From NCBI RefSeq assembly GCF_003952365.1, contig NZ_CP034443.1:5449001-5513000 (forward strand): a stretch of 64,000 nucleotides of DNA. The letters are read 5' to 3'. The stretch comes from Mesorhizobium sp. M9A.F.Ca.ET.002.03.1.2. Lineage in GTDB: Bacteria; Pseudomonadota; Alphaproteobacteria; Rhizobiales; Rhizobiaceae. Below the pieces are notes generated by a model that saw only the letters and a list, made by a program, of their open reading frames with translations, was not told the DNA's origin and did no database searches. Numbering within the stretch: the stretch's first letter is position 1; each line of letters begins with the position of its first letter. Of this stretch, positions 1 through 8,874 are shown piece after piece. The position numbers were made by a program, and so were the translations under genes.

Positions 1-481
1 AGGCAGTCGCCGGGTTCAAGACTGTGCACGATATCACCCTCGGTGAATTCCAGCCGTCCGGAAATCAGCCAAATCTGCTGTCTGATGAAGGCATAGGATG
101 CTGCCGGAAAACTTACCTTGGCTCCCGCCGGCAACTGCACCCTGATCAGCTCGAGCGGCATGTCGGAGACCGGCGAAAGATGCCGCCTGATATAACCCGT
201 GGCGGGATCGCGCCAGACCGGCTGATCGCTTTCGCGAAGCAGCCCACCGCCTTGCAGCTCGGCCCGTGCGATAAGGGTGGAAAGCGTCATGCCGAAGGCC
301 GCCGCGATGCGCACGAGAAGCGCCGCGGTCGGGCTCGTCCTGCCGCGCTCTATGTGCTGAGCATGGCTTTCGACACCCCGGAGCGGTCCGCGAGCTCCGC
401 CAGCGACCAGCCCCTCAAGGCTCTTTCGGAGCGTATTCTCCTGCCAATGGTCGAGGAGATATTGTTCGTTATATCATTCAT
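1..481 (-). pseudogene. XRE-family regulator with cupin-like C-terminal region, frameshifted and cut by window edge
   Basis: Read on the minus strand from an ATG at 481, the product begins with a helix-turn-helix typical of XRE regulators (GWSLAELADRSGVSKAMLS, residues 24-42) and then hits a TAG at 350-352. One frame over, from about 358 down to base 1, reading continues as a good match to the rest of such a protein: first IERGRTSPTAALLVRIAAAF, the end of the HTH domain, then a stretch resembling the cupin sensor domain that binds small effectors in this family (for example VQLPAGAKVSFPAAS and LISGRLEFTEGDI). The break lies inside the HTH and looks like loss of one base near 355-358. The gene continues beyond base 1. 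Either it is a real pseudogene or the sequence has a single-base error. It is divergent from the HerA-like gene at 636. Confidence 0.72.
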
Positions 482-635
482 TAATCCAGTATATTGAACT
501 CACGGAGTCGAGCAAGGGGCTGTTTCGAGTCAATTTTCGCGAATGACTTAACCACCCCTACACCATCCGACCTCACCCCACCTTAACCCCGTCGATGTAA
601 GGTCGATCGCCTGGGAATGGGAAACAGCCTTGGCC

Positions 636-2465
636 ATGTTCATCGACCGCGAAGCCTCCGTCGGAGAGCCGACATCGCAGGAGCGCCGCAAGGCCGAGCA
701 GAGCGACAAGCGCATCCTGGGCAATGTCGTGCAGTGCGACGGCGCGCGCGCGACCATCAGCGCCTTTGCCGACGATGTCGAAGGCACGGTCACCGGCCTT
801 TGGACCGTCGGCAAGATGATCTCCATCAATCTTGGCAACACGCGAACCGTCGGCCTGGTCTACGAGATCGGCAAGTCGGATCGCGCCTGGAGCGATGAGG
901 GCCAGAACCCGATCGAAGTCAGCATCGAGCTCATCGGCGAGGTGCGCGACGGCGCAGAGCCCGGCGCCAAGCCGATCTTCGATCGCGGCATCACCACCTA
1001 TCCGCATATCGGCGCCATCGCCCACCGCATCCGCAGCCGCGACCTGCAAGCGGTCTATGATCTCGCCGGACGTCATTCGATCACCATCGGCACGCTTTCA
1101 CAGGACGAGTCGATCGATGCCAACATCGCCATCGACGACACGCTGGCGCGCCATTTCGCCATTGTCGGCACCACCGGCGTCGGCAAATCCACCGCCGTCT
1201 CGCTGCTTTTGCGCAAGTCGATCGCCGCTCGACCCGACCTGCGCGTTCTCATCCTCGATCCGCACAACGAGTTCGCCGCGTCCCTGCCCGAACACTGCGT
1301 CAAGGTCGATTCGACGACGCTTGACCTGCCCTTCTGGATGTTCAGGCTCGAGGAATTTGCCGAAGTGCTGTTTCGTGGACGCGAGACGGTGCCGGAAGAG
1401 GTCGATGCCTTGCGCGATCTCATTCCCGCTGCCAAGAACCTGTATCGCAACCCGAATTCGGCTACCTATCTCAGGCGCGGCACCGATGCGCTGACCGCGG
1501 ACACGCCGGTGCCCTATCGCGTCGCCGATCTCATCAAGCAGATCGACGAGCGCATGGGATTGCTGGAAAGCAAGAACGACCGCCCCACCCTCAAATCGCT
1601 GAAGACGCGCATCGAGTCGGCGGCCTCGGATCCGCGCTATCGCTTCATGTTCAACTCGCGGCTGATCGAGGACACCATCCATGAGACGATCGGCAATATT
1701 TTCCGCGTGCCGCACCACGGACGCCCGGTGACCTGCTTCGAGATGGCCGGCATGCCGTCGGAAGTGGTCAATTCCGTCTGCTCGGTGCTGGCGCGCCTGG
1801 CCTTCGACCTGGCGCTGTGGAGCGAAGGCCGGCTGCGGCTGCTTTTGCTGTGCGAGGAAGCGCACCGCTATATGCCGGCCGATCCGCGCCTTGGTTTCGC
1901 GCCAACCCGGCACGCACTGTCGCGCATCGCCAAGGAAGGCCGAAAATATGGCTGCTATCTCGGCGTCGTCACCCAGCGCCCTGGCGAACTCGATCCCACC
2001 ATCCTGTCGCAGTGCTCGACCTTCTTCGCCATGCGGCTTGCCAATGAGCAGGACCAGGCGATCATCCGCTCGGCGATCGCCGATTCCTCGGCCTCGACGC
2101 TGGCATTCCTGTCTTCGATGGGTCAGCGCGAAGCCATCGCCTTCGGTGAAGGCGTGGCGACGACCATGCGGCTGAAGTTCGAAAAGCTGTCCGAGGACCT
2201 GGTTCCTGGCACGGCCAAGCGCAAGGACGCCTTGCCGTCCGAAACCGGCAACGATGTCGACCTGGCGGCGATCGTCGAGAGGCTGCGCAACGTGCCGAAA
2301 CCGCAGCAGGCGATGGCTTTCGCCGAAGTCGTGGATTCGAGCAGGCAGGCCGGCGATCCCGACTATCGTAAGCCGCCCGTCGCGCGCGTCCAGCCGGACG
2401 ACGACTTCGACATGCGCTACGGCCTGAAGCCGGCGACCTTCGGCCTGCGCCCGCAAAACGATTGA
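636..2465 (+). CDS. HerA-type ATP-binding protein (DUF87)
   Basis: About 609 residues. It has a HerA/FtsK-type P-loop ATPase core: Walker A GTTGVGKSTAV near residues 178-188 and a Walker B-like strand LRLLLLCEEAHRY near residue 400, followed by THALSRIAKEGRKYG-like and TQRPGELD segments typical of HerA (an arginine-finger/sensor region). The N-terminal 150 residues form the small beta-barrel (HAS-barrel-like) that precedes the ATPase in HerA proteins. Archaeal HerA is a hexameric DNA translocase working with NurA in end resection; bacterial homologues are often found in defence loci, but no NurA or SIR2 partner is next to this one, so its role here is unknown. An ATG at 636 follows a GGGAA-rich stretch; a TTG at 630 is the alternative start. 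It stands alone on its strand. Confidence 0.85.
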   Translation: MFIDREASVGEPTSQERRKAEQSDKRILGNVVQCDGARATISAFADDVEGTVTGLWTVGKMISINLGNTRTVGLVYEIGKSDRAWSDEGQNPIEVSIELIGEVRDGAEPGAKPIFDRGITTYPHIGAIAHRIRSRDLQAVYDLAGRHSITIGTLSQDESIDANIAIDDTLARHFAIVGTTGVGKSTAVSLLLRKSIAARPDLRVLILDPHNEFAASLPEHCVKVDSTTLDLPFWMFRLEEFAEVLFRGRETVPEEVDALRDLIPAAKNLYRNPNSATYLRRGTDALTADTPVPYRVADLIKQIDERMGLLESKNDRPTLKSLKTRIESAASDPRYRFMFNSRLIEDTIHETIGNIFRVPHHGRPVTCFEMAGMPSEVVNSVCSVLARLAFDLALWSEGRLRLLLLCEEAHRYMPADPRLGFAPTRHALSRIAKEGRKYGCYLGVVTQRPGELDPTILSQCSTFFAMRLANEQDQAIIRSAIADSSASTLAFLSSMGQREAIAFGEGVATTMRLKFEKLSEDLVPGTAKRKDALPSETGNDVDLAAIVERLRNVPKPQQAMAFAEVVDSSRQAGDPDYRKPPVARVQPDDDFDMRYGLKPATFGLRPQND

Positions 2466-2681
2466 GCCGGGCTGCCTCCAGTCGCCAAGCTCATCGAGCT
2501 TCCAGCGTCGCAGACTTTTCATCCCGTGAAGCCCTGGGTAAATCCCGTCAGGGAATTCGTCAGGCTGAGTCGAATGGTGCTGTCTTCGAGAACCGGAGCG
2601 GAGCGGACATCAAGTCCGTGAGCACCGGAAGCGCAGAAGGCAGCGGCAGGCGGCCAGCCTCACGAATTCAATGATGGGATT

Positions 2682-3473
2682 TCAGGCACAGACGCGATTG
2701 CGGCCTTGCCTCTTGGCCTCATAGAGCTGGCGGTCGGCGCGGCGATAGAACTCTTCGGCCGTTTCCTTGCGGTCCCAGACCGCAAGACCGACGCTGGTGG
2801 TGATCTTCAGGCGAACATTGCCTGACAGTATCGACATGTTGGCGATCGCCTTGCGGATGCGCTCGGCGAACTTGGACAGAAGTTCGGCATCCATGTTGGG
2901 CGTGACCACGGCGAACTCCTCGCCACCCAGGCGCGCCACCACGTCGTGATAGCGCGTCATGTCCTTGAGACAGTTGGCGACCGCCCGCAACACCTCGTCG
3001 CCGACATCATGTCCGTGGGTGTCGTTGACCTGCTTGAAATGGTCGAGATCAAGAATCATCAGCCCGACCGGCTTTTCGATGCGACGGAATTCCTCGAGAT
3101 ACTCCTTCAGCGCATCGTCGAAATAGCGCCGGTTCTGCATGCCGGTCAGGCTGTCGGTCAGCGCCGCATGCTCAAGCGTTTCCGAACGGGCGCTGAGCGA
3201 AACCGTCATGGCGCGGAGCTTGCCTTCTTCCGTCGCCTGCTTGCGGATCAGCGGGTAGATGAAGAAAATGCCAAAGAACAGCGCGGTTGCCAGAAGCACG
3301 CCGGTCGCGAACAGCAACTTGTTGAGGTAGGAGATCTGCTCGACCCGGTCCGGAGCGCTGACTCCGCTGGCGAAGGCCTGCAGAAGCCCATAGGCGTGAA
3401 GCGTCACCAGGCCGGCGGCCAGGATCACGAAGATGAAGACGAAAAAGGCTGATTCCGCCTTGTGAAAACGCAT
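2682..3473 (-). CDS. Membrane-anchored GGDEF diguanylate cyclase
   Basis: 263 residues. Two hydrophobic segments (about residues 10-32 and 52-75) flank a short periplasmic loop and anchor the protein in the inner membrane. A C-terminal GGDEF domain (about residues 100-262) follows. The active-site motif is GGEEF (RLGGEEFAVV), a functional variant, and RYHD sits five residues before it, matching the RxxD inhibitory site that gives product feedback. It should make cyclic di-GMP from two GTP. No large sensory domain is present, so the input signal is not apparent. It stands alone between herA and miaA. Confidence 0.93.
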   Translation of the reverse strand: MRFHKAESAFFVFIFVILAAGLVTLHAYGLLQAFASGVSAPDRVEQISYLNKLLFATGVLLATALFFGIFFIYPLIRKQATEEGKLRAMTVSLSARSETLEHAALTDSLTGMQNRRYFDDALKEYLEEFRRIEKPVGLMILDLDHFKQVNDTHGHDVGDEVLRAVANCLKDMTRYHDVVARLGGEEFAVVTPNMDAELLSKFAERIRKAIANMSILSGNVRLKITTSVGLAVWDRKETAEEFYRRADRQLYEAKRQGRNRVCA

Positions 3474-3562
3474 CTGCCCCCGGTTGGAAAATTCCCATAG
3501 GCCTTATGCCATGGACGGCCTTACGGACAGTTAACCTGGACAACTCCAGCGGGAATCTCGCC

Positions 3563-4498
3563 TCAGATCAACTTCCAGGTTGCACTGGAAAGAATATCCA
3601 AGATCGTGGATTCCGCACGATCTCCGGGGCGCAATCGCAGCCACTCCGGACCCAATTGATGCCTGAACCAGGTCGCCTGCCGCTTGGCATATTGTCGCGT
3701 CGCGATCTTGGCGCGCTCGATCGCTTCGGGAAAACCCAGTTCCCCGGCCATTGCGGCCTGGAGTTCGCGAACGCCGATCGCTTTCATCGCCGGCAAATCG
3801 GGATCGAGCCCAAGATCGGTCAACCGCCTGACCTCGTCGAGAGCGCCCTTGTCCAGCATGCGGTCGAACCGCGCCTCGATCCGCTCCACCAACGCCGCCC
3901 GGTCCGGTTCGATCACGAAGAAGTGCGTGCTGGCCCTGTCGATCAGCGGCCGGCCGCGCGTCGCCTGCCATTCCAGGATGGAACGGCCTGACGCGTCCAG
4001 CACCTCCAGCGCCCGCACGATGCGCTGGCCGTCAGTCGGCTTCAGCATCATGCCGGCCGCGGAATCCTCGCGCAGCAGGATGCGGTGCAGCTTGGCCGCG
4101 CCCTGCTCCTGGAGTTCATAACGCCAGCGGTCACGGATCGACCGCGGAATGTCGGGCATTTCCGAAATGCCCTCCGCAAGTGCCCGGAAATAAAGCCCGG
4201 TGCCGCCAACGAAAATCACAGGCCGTTCGAAGAACGTGCCCTCGTCGATGAGCTTCATCACGTCGCGCAGCCAGGCGCCGGTGGAATAGGCGGTGGAGGG
4301 ATGGACATGCCCGTAGAGATAATGCGGGGCGCGAGCGAGTTCGGCAGCAGTCGGCCGCGCCGTCAGCACGTCGAGCACCGAATAACCTTGCATGGAATCG
4401 GTGTTGACGATGACGCCGCCCTTGCGTTCGGCGAGATCGAGCGCAAGGGCCGACTTGCCGCTGGCAGTCGGCCCGGCTATCAGGATCGCGTTCTTCAA
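3563..4498 (-). CDS. miaA: tRNA dimethylallyltransferase
   Basis: Adds a dimethylallyl group from DMAPP to N6 of A37 in tRNAs reading UNN codons. The P-loop GPTASGKS is at the very N-terminus, followed by NTDSMQGYSVLDVLTARPT (the DSMQ/DxxP region), FVGGTGLYFRAL, and a C-terminal YAKRQATWFRHQ segment, all hallmarks of MiaA. The frame stays open to an ATG at 4681, but the extra 61 residues overlap serB on the other strand and resemble nothing in the family. A TTG at 4498 after a GGCGAGGG sequence gives 311 residues, the normal length. The gene is divergent from serB with only about 34 bp between the two preferred starts. Confidence 0.9.
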   Translation of the reverse strand: MKNAILIAGPTASGKSALALDLAERKGGVIVNTDSMQGYSVLDVLTARPTAAELARAPHYLYGHVHPSTAYSTGAWLRDVMKLIDEGTFFERPVIFVGGTGLYFRALAEGISEMPDIPRSIRDRWRYELQEQGAAKLHRILLREDSAAGMMLKPTDGQRIVRALEVLDASGRSILEWQATRGRPLIDRASTHFFVIEPDRAALVERIEARFDRMLDKGALDEVRRLTDLGLDPDLPAMKAIGVRELQAAMAGELGFPEAIERAKIATRQYAKRQATWFRHQLGPEWLRLRPGDRAESTILDILSSATWKLI

Positions 4499-4532
4499 GC
4501 GGCCCTCGCCCGCCTGTTCGCCGGAATTTTCG

Positions 4533-5450
4533 ATGCCCCCGCTTACTACGCCCTTGATCGCCACGCCCTTAATCGCCACGCTTGTGTCCCATCCCGCCGG
4601 CCGTGCATTGTCGCCAGCGCTTGCGAATATGGCGTCACGGTCGGTCGGCGCAAGCACTGTTCGCTGGCTGGCCGAAGGCATCGCCTGCGAATTCGTTTTG
4701 CCCGAGGCGGCCGAAGCCGCTGAAACGACCGCCAGCCTGCGCGCCGTGCTCGCTGCCGAACCGGTCGACGTGATCGTTCAGCAGGCCGAGGGAAGGCGAA
4801 AGAAAATCCTCATCGCCGATATGGACTCGACGATGATCGATCAAGAGTGCATCGACGAGCTTGCCGACGAGATCGGGGTCAAGGATTACGTCGCCGCCAT
4901 CACGGCGCGATCGATGAATGGCGAGATCGCTTTCGAGCCGGCCTTGCGCGAGCGGGTGGAGCTGCTGAAAGGCCTCGACGCTGCCGTGGTCGATCGCATC
5001 ATCGCCAATCGTTTGACGCTGGCCTCCGGTGGCCGCGCGCTTGTCCAGACCATGCGGACCAACGGCGCATGGACTGCGCTCGTGTCGGGTGGCTTCAACG
5101 TCTTCACCTCACGCATCGCCGCCATGCTCGGCTTTCAGGAGAACCGCGCCAACCGCCTGATCGAGCAGGACGGCCGCTTCACCGGGCTGGTGGCCGAGCC
5201 GATCCTGGGGCGCGCCGCCAAGGCCGATGCGCTGCTCGAGATTTCGGCGCGCCTCGGGCTGGCGACCGCTGACGCCATCGCTGTCGGCGACGGCGCCAAC
5301 GACCTCGACATGATCCGCCTTGCCGGCACCGGTGTGGCACTTCATGCCAAGCCGGCCGTGGCGGCTGAGGCAAAATTCCGCATCGACCACGGCGACCTGA
5401 CCGCGCTTCTCTATCTGCAGGGCTACCGTCGGGAGGAGTTTGTGGAGTGA
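4533..5450 (+). CDS. serB: Phosphoserine phosphatase
   Basis: Last step of L-serine synthesis: dephosphorylates O-phospho-L-serine in the cytoplasm. HAD-family motifs are intact: motif I DMDSTMIDQEC (DxDxT) near residue 98, motif II VSGGFNVF, and motif III GDGANDLDMI near 250. The N-terminal 80 residues correspond to the ACT-like region of alphaproteobacterial SerB. The frame is open upstream to 4392, but the ATG at 4533 gives about 305 residues, typical for the family. The start is followed at once by a 15-bp direct repeat encoding TPLIATPLIAT. It overlaps the downstream GNAT gene by 4 bp, so the two are probably translationally coupled. Confidence 0.93.
   Translation: MPPLTTPLIATPLIATLVSHPAGRALSPALANMASRSVGASTVRWLAEGIACEFVLPEAAEAAETTASLRAVLAAEPVDVIVQQAEGRRKKILIADMDSTMIDQECIDELADEIGVKDYVAAITARSMNGEIAFEPALRERVELLKGLDAAVVDRIIANRLTLASGGRALVQTMRTNGAWTALVSGGFNVFTSRIAAMLGFQENRANRLIEQDGRFTGLVAEPILGRAAKADALLEISARLGLATADAIAVGDGANDLDMIRLAGTGVALHAKPAVAAEAKFRIDHGDLTALLYLQGYRREEFVE
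4548..4577. repeat. Two-copy 15-bp tandem repeat in serB start
   Basis: Two adjacent copies of a 15-bp unit (ACGCCCTTGATCGCC and the same with one A for G) encode the duplicated pentapeptide in the first residues of SerB. They also lie in the leader of the divergent miaA. Confidence 0.7.
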
Positions 5451-6019
5451 AACCGATCCGCACCGAGCGCCTGATCCTGCGCAACTGGGAGGATCGCGAC
5501 CGCGAGCTCTTCCACCGGATCAATTTCGACGAACGCGTCATGGAGTTTTTTCCATTTCGCCGCGACCGCGCCCAGGCCGACGCCAAGATGGATGAGTTGC
5601 GCGCCATCATCGACCGTGACGGGTTCGGCTTCGCAGCCGCCGAAATCACCGCCACCGGCCAATGCATCGGTTTCGTCGGCATAACGCCAACCGATTATTT
5701 GCCTTTCTTGCCGGCCGGCACCGTCGAGATCGGCTGGCGGCTGGCGCCTGATTTCTGGGGCCGTGGCTATGTCACCGAGGCAGCCGAAGCGTGGCTCACC
5801 TATGGCTTCGAAACGCTTGGCCTCGATGAGATCGTGTCCTTCGCCGTCGAGGATAATCACCGGTCCACCGCCGTCATGGAGCGCCTGGGCATGATCGCTG
5901 ACCCGGCCAGCGATTTCGATCACCCCAGCATTCCGGACAGCCACGCCGGGCTCAAGCGGCATGTGTTCTACAGGCTCTCGCGCAGGGAATGGCAGGCAAG
6001 AAAAAAGGCAGCTCGCTAG
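5447..6019 (+). CDS. GNAT family N-acetyltransferase (RimJ/RimL type)
   Basis: 190 residues, Acetyltransf_3 fold. It starts with the usual TERLILRNWEDRDRELF strand and helix and carries the acetyl-CoA binding loop in WGRGYVTEAAEAWLTYGFE near residues 103-121, then the LDEIVSFAVEDNHRSTAVMERLGM strand-helix typical of RimJ/RimL relatives. Likely acetylates the N-terminus of a protein or a small amine; the substrate cannot be read. A GTG start overlaps the serB stop by 4 bp (GTGA). A strong bidirectional terminator begins near its stop. Confidence 0.9.
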   Translation: MKPIRTERLILRNWEDRDRELFHRINFDERVMEFFPFRRDRAQADAKMDELRAIIDRDGFGFAAAEITATGQCIGFVGITPTDYLPFLPAGTVEIGWRLAPDFWGRGYVTEAAEAWLTYGFETLGLDEIVSFAVEDNHRSTAVMERLGMIADPASDFDHPSIPDSHAGLKRHVFYRLSRREWQARKKAAR

Positions 6020-6033
6020 CCGCCTTTTTTCTT
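5998..6033. terminator. Bidirectional rho-independent terminator
   Basis: A perfect 12-bp inverted repeat (5998-6009 with 6022-6033) has an A-run on one side and a T-run on the other, so it works in both directions. It lies between the convergent GNAT gene, whose last codons overlap its left arm, and degP. Confidence 0.9.
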
Positions 6034-6063
6034 AAAATCAAAGAGTTGGAGACTTTACCGGAC

Positions 6064-7578
6064 TCAATCCATCCGGATCGTCACAAACCGCAATTCGCCG
6101 GTCTTCGACGCCAGCATCAGCAACGCGTTCTTGCGTCCCTGCTCCTTCAACGCGCCAATCCGGTCCATGACATCCTTGGGCGTGGCGACCGATTCCTGCG
6201 CGATCTCGGTGATCACCTCGCCGGCCTGGATGCCGCGTTCGGCAGCGGCTGAATCCTTGGCGACTTCGGTGATGACGACGCCGGAGACTTCGGCGGCGAT
6301 GCCGAATTTCGTCCGCGTCTCGTCGTTGAGCTCGCCAACGGTCATGCCAAGCACGGAAGCCGTCGAAACGGCAGGCGCCTCGTCGCCATTGTCCTGGTCG
6401 GCGTTGCCGTTCTCGCCGCTGGCGAGCTTTTCGCCATCCTCGAGCCGGCCGAGCGTCACCTTCACGGTCTGCTCGACACCCTTGCGCACGATGACCACGT
6501 CGACGGCCTTGCCGACCGTGCTTTCCGCGACGACGCGCGGCAGGTCGCGCATTTCATTGACGTCCCTGCCGTCGAACTTGATGATGACGTCGCCTGCCAG
6601 GATGGTGCCGTTGTCGACGGGACCGCCCTTGATGATGCCGGCGACCAGCGCGCCCTTGGCAGTGGCCATGCCGAGGCTTTCGGCAATGTCGTCCGTCACC
6701 GGCTGGATGCGCACGCCGAGCCAGCCGCGCCGCGTCTCGCCGAACTGGCGGAGCTGGTCGACGACGCCCAGCGCGAGCTGCGAGGGAATGGAAAAGCCGA
6801 TGCCGATCGAGCCGCCGGACGGCGATATGATCGCGGTGTTGATGCCGATCACCTCGCCGTCGCTGTTGAACAGCGGTCCGCCGGAATTGCCGCGGTTGAT
6901 CGCGGCATCGGTCTGGATGAAATCGTCATAGGGTCCGGAATTGATGTCGCGGTTGCGGGCCGAGACGATGCCGACCGTCACGGTGCCGCCGAGGCCGAAG
7001 GGATTGCCGATCGCCATCACCCAGTCACCGACACGCATCTTGCTGGAATCGCCGAATTTCACCGCCGTCAGTTTGTGCCCTTTCGGATCGACCTTCAGCA
7101 CCGCCACGTCGGTCTTGGTATCGGTACCGACCAGCGTCGCCTTCAGCGTCACACCGTCGGAGAAATTCACCTCGATGTCGTCGGCATCGGCGATCACGTG
7201 GTTATTCGTCACCACGATGCCCTCCTCGGCGTCGACCACGAAGCCGGAGCCCAGCGACTGCACCTTTTGCGAGGGATTGCCCTGGTCGCCGGGACGGTTC
7301 TTGAAGAAATCGTCGAAGAAATCCTGAAAGGGCGAGCCCTCTGGAAGCTGCGGCATCGGCACCGCGCCAGGCCCCTCGGTGCCCTTCACTCTCTGCGAGG
7401 TCGAGATGTTGACCACTGCGCCCAGCAGGCCCTGCGCGAGATCGGCGACCGATTCCGGGCCATCCGCAGCTGCCGTCGGCGACACCAGCGACGGGACGGT
7501 AAAGGCGGCGATGAGAAGTGCCGCGGCACCCACGGTGACCGTCCGCCTCGCCGCGCGCAAAAAGCTGTTGGATGTCAT
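6064..7578 (-). CDS. degP: Do-family periplasmic serine endoprotease (DegP/HtrA)
   Basis: 504 residues. An N-terminal signal sequence (hydrophobic residues about 14-30, cleavage after an Ala-rich stretch) directs it to the periplasm. The trypsin-like domain carries the catalytic triad: His in NNHVIAD, Asp in TDVAVLKVD and Ser in GNSGGPLF. Two PDZ domains follow (about residues 285-375 and 405-500), separated by an acidic low-complexity linker. It degrades or refolds misfolded envelope proteins. A strong Shine-Dalgarno (GGGAGG) precedes the ATG. It is last in the hflK-hflC-DUF2065-degP series, a combination that groups membrane and periplasmic proteolysis. Confidence 0.95.
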   Translation of the reverse strand: MTSNSFLRAARRTVTVGAAALLIAAFTVPSLVSPTAAADGPESVADLAQGLLGAVVNISTSQRVKGTEGPGAVPMPQLPEGSPFQDFFDDFFKNRPGDQGNPSQKVQSLGSGFVVDAEEGIVVTNNHVIADADDIEVNFSDGVTLKATLVGTDTKTDVAVLKVDPKGHKLTAVKFGDSSKMRVGDWVMAIGNPFGLGGTVTVGIVSARNRDINSGPYDDFIQTDAAINRGNSGGPLFNSDGEVIGINTAIISPSGGSIGIGFSIPSQLALGVVDQLRQFGETRRGWLGVRIQPVTDDIAESLGMATAKGALVAGIIKGGPVDNGTILAGDVIIKFDGRDVNEMRDLPRVVAESTVGKAVDVVIVRKGVEQTVKVTLGRLEDGEKLASGENGNADQDNGDEAPAVSTASVLGMTVGELNDETRTKFGIAAEVSGVVITEVAKDSAAAERGIQAGEVITEIAQESVATPKDVMDRIGALKEQGRKNALLMLASKTGELRFVTIRMD

Positions 7579-7725
7579 CGAGAAGCCTCCCGGTGTGTCT
7601 GAAAAGAAAAGCGCTCGCCGAAAACGCTGCGTCGAGTCATGTTGGCAAGAAATACGGCACGTTTGCGGCTATGGCTATCGGCATAGGATAAATCCTGCGT
7701 TATCCCGAATCACAGCCCAACCACG

Positions 7726-7914
7726 TCATCCACCGCGCACCAACCAGACAACGCCGACGCCAACGGCGATTGCGACCAGCCCGGCGATCCTCAGCGCATT
7801 CTCCGGCATCGACAGGACTTCGCCGGCAAGTTTCTTGGCGAGGCCGGGAAAGCCGCCATAGACCAGGCCCTCCACGACGAGGACCAGACCTATTGCCGCC
7901 AAAAAATCCTGCAC
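7726..7914 (-). CDS. DUF2065 small membrane protein
   Basis: 62 residues with two hydrophobic helices (about 4-24 and 40-59) separated by a short basic segment; the layout and the GLVLVVEGLVYGGFPG start match DUF2065. Family members usually sit next to hflC, as here, 6 bp downstream, which suggests co-translation with HflKC. Function is unknown; a role with the HflKC complex is inference from position. Confidence 0.85.
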   Translation of the reverse strand: MQDFLAAIGLVLVVEGLVYGGFPGLAKKLAGEVLSMPENALRIAGLVAIAVGVGVVWLVRGG

Positions 7915-7920
7915 GGGCCG

Positions 7921-8874
7921 CTACTGGCCGGTGCCTGGCTGCGCTGCCGGTGCAGCAGGTGCTGCCGGCGGCTCTGTCGGCGCTGTCGGCGTATCTCCGC
8001 CTGCCGGATTGCTGAAGAAACGGAAGAATTCCGAATTCGGCGACAGCACCATCGTCGTACCGGTATTGTCCAGCGCCGTGCCGTAGGCGTTCATCGACCG
8101 GTAAAAGCCGAAGAAGGCTGGATCGCGCTGGTAGGCGTCCGCGAAGGTGGCGCTGCGTTGAGCTTCGCCTTCACCGCGCAGGATTTCAGACTCCCTCCGC
8201 GCCTCGGCGACGATCTCCACCACTTCGCGGTCGGCGCGAGCCCTGATGCGCTGCGCAGCCTCGTTGCCGCGCGCCCTCAGCCGCTCGGCTTCGGCCAGAC
8301 GTTCAGCCTTCATGCGGTCGTATGTCTGTTGCGAGACTTCCGCCGTCAAATCGGTCCGGCGAATGCGGACATCCTCGATCTGCAGGCCGAGCGACGTGGC
8401 GTCGGGCCTCAGCTGATCGCGCACTTCACGCATCATCACGGCGCGCTCTTCCGAGAGCGCCGCCTCGAAGTCGCGCAGACCGTAAACACGGCGCAAGGCG
8501 GCGTCGAGACGCGTCCTCAACCGCGCCTCGGCCAGCTCGATCTGGCCGGACACCGCGGAGCGGAACACGCGCGGATCCGAGATCCGGTAGGCGATGAAGG
8601 CGTCGACCTCGTAGAACTTGCCGCCCGACACCTGGACGCGGATGTTGTCGAGGTCGAAGCGCAGCACCCTGTTCTCGATCAACTGCACGCTGTCGGCATC
8701 GAAGAAGGCGAACGGCGCCTTGAAATAGATGCCCGGCTGGCTCTTGACGTCGACGATCTCGCCGAACCTCAGCACCAGCGCCTGCTGGCGCGCATTGACA
8801 ACGAAGACCGACGAATAGAGCAGGAACAGGACGACCGCGGCGATGACGGCGATGACGGGAAGACGGTTGGCCAT
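7921..8874 (-). CDS. hflC: HflC, FtsH protease modulator
   Basis: About 317 residues: one N-terminal transmembrane helix (residues 5-25), then a stomatin/prohibitin (SPFH) domain (LVLRFGEIVDVKSQPGIYFK to RTDLTAEVSQQTYDRMKAER), a charged coiled coil (about 185-235) and a Pro/Ala-rich tail of about 30 residues. With HflK it forms the large periplasmic cage that surrounds FtsH and restrains it. ATG at 8874 overlaps the hflK stop by one base; a GTG three bases earlier is possible. Confidence 0.94.
   Translation of the reverse strand: MANRLPVIAVIAAVVLFLLYSSVFVVNARQQALVLRFGEIVDVKSQPGIYFKAPFAFFDADSVQLIENRVLRFDLDNIRVQVSGGKFYEVDAFIAYRISDPRVFRSAVSGQIELAEARLRTRLDAALRRVYGLRDFEAALSEERAVMMREVRDQLRPDATSLGLQIEDVRIRRTDLTAEVSQQTYDRMKAERLAEAERLRARGNEAAQRIRARADREVVEIVAEARRESEILRGEGEAQRSATFADAYQRDPAFFGFYRSMNAYGTALDNTGTTMVLSPNSEFFRFFSNPAGGDTPTAPTEPPAAPAAPAAQPGTGQ

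Noticed and set aside
636..2465. HerA-like gene as part of a HerA/NurA or HerA/SIR2 defence system
   Set aside because: No nuclease, SIR2 or DUF4297-type partner in the flanking genes.
1098..2522. 474-codon minus-strand frame opposite the HerA-like gene
   Set aside because: Shadow of the real gene; no start signal or domain.
2466..2681. 70-codon frame after the HerA-like gene
   Set aside because: No ribosome site, no similarity, composition of chance.
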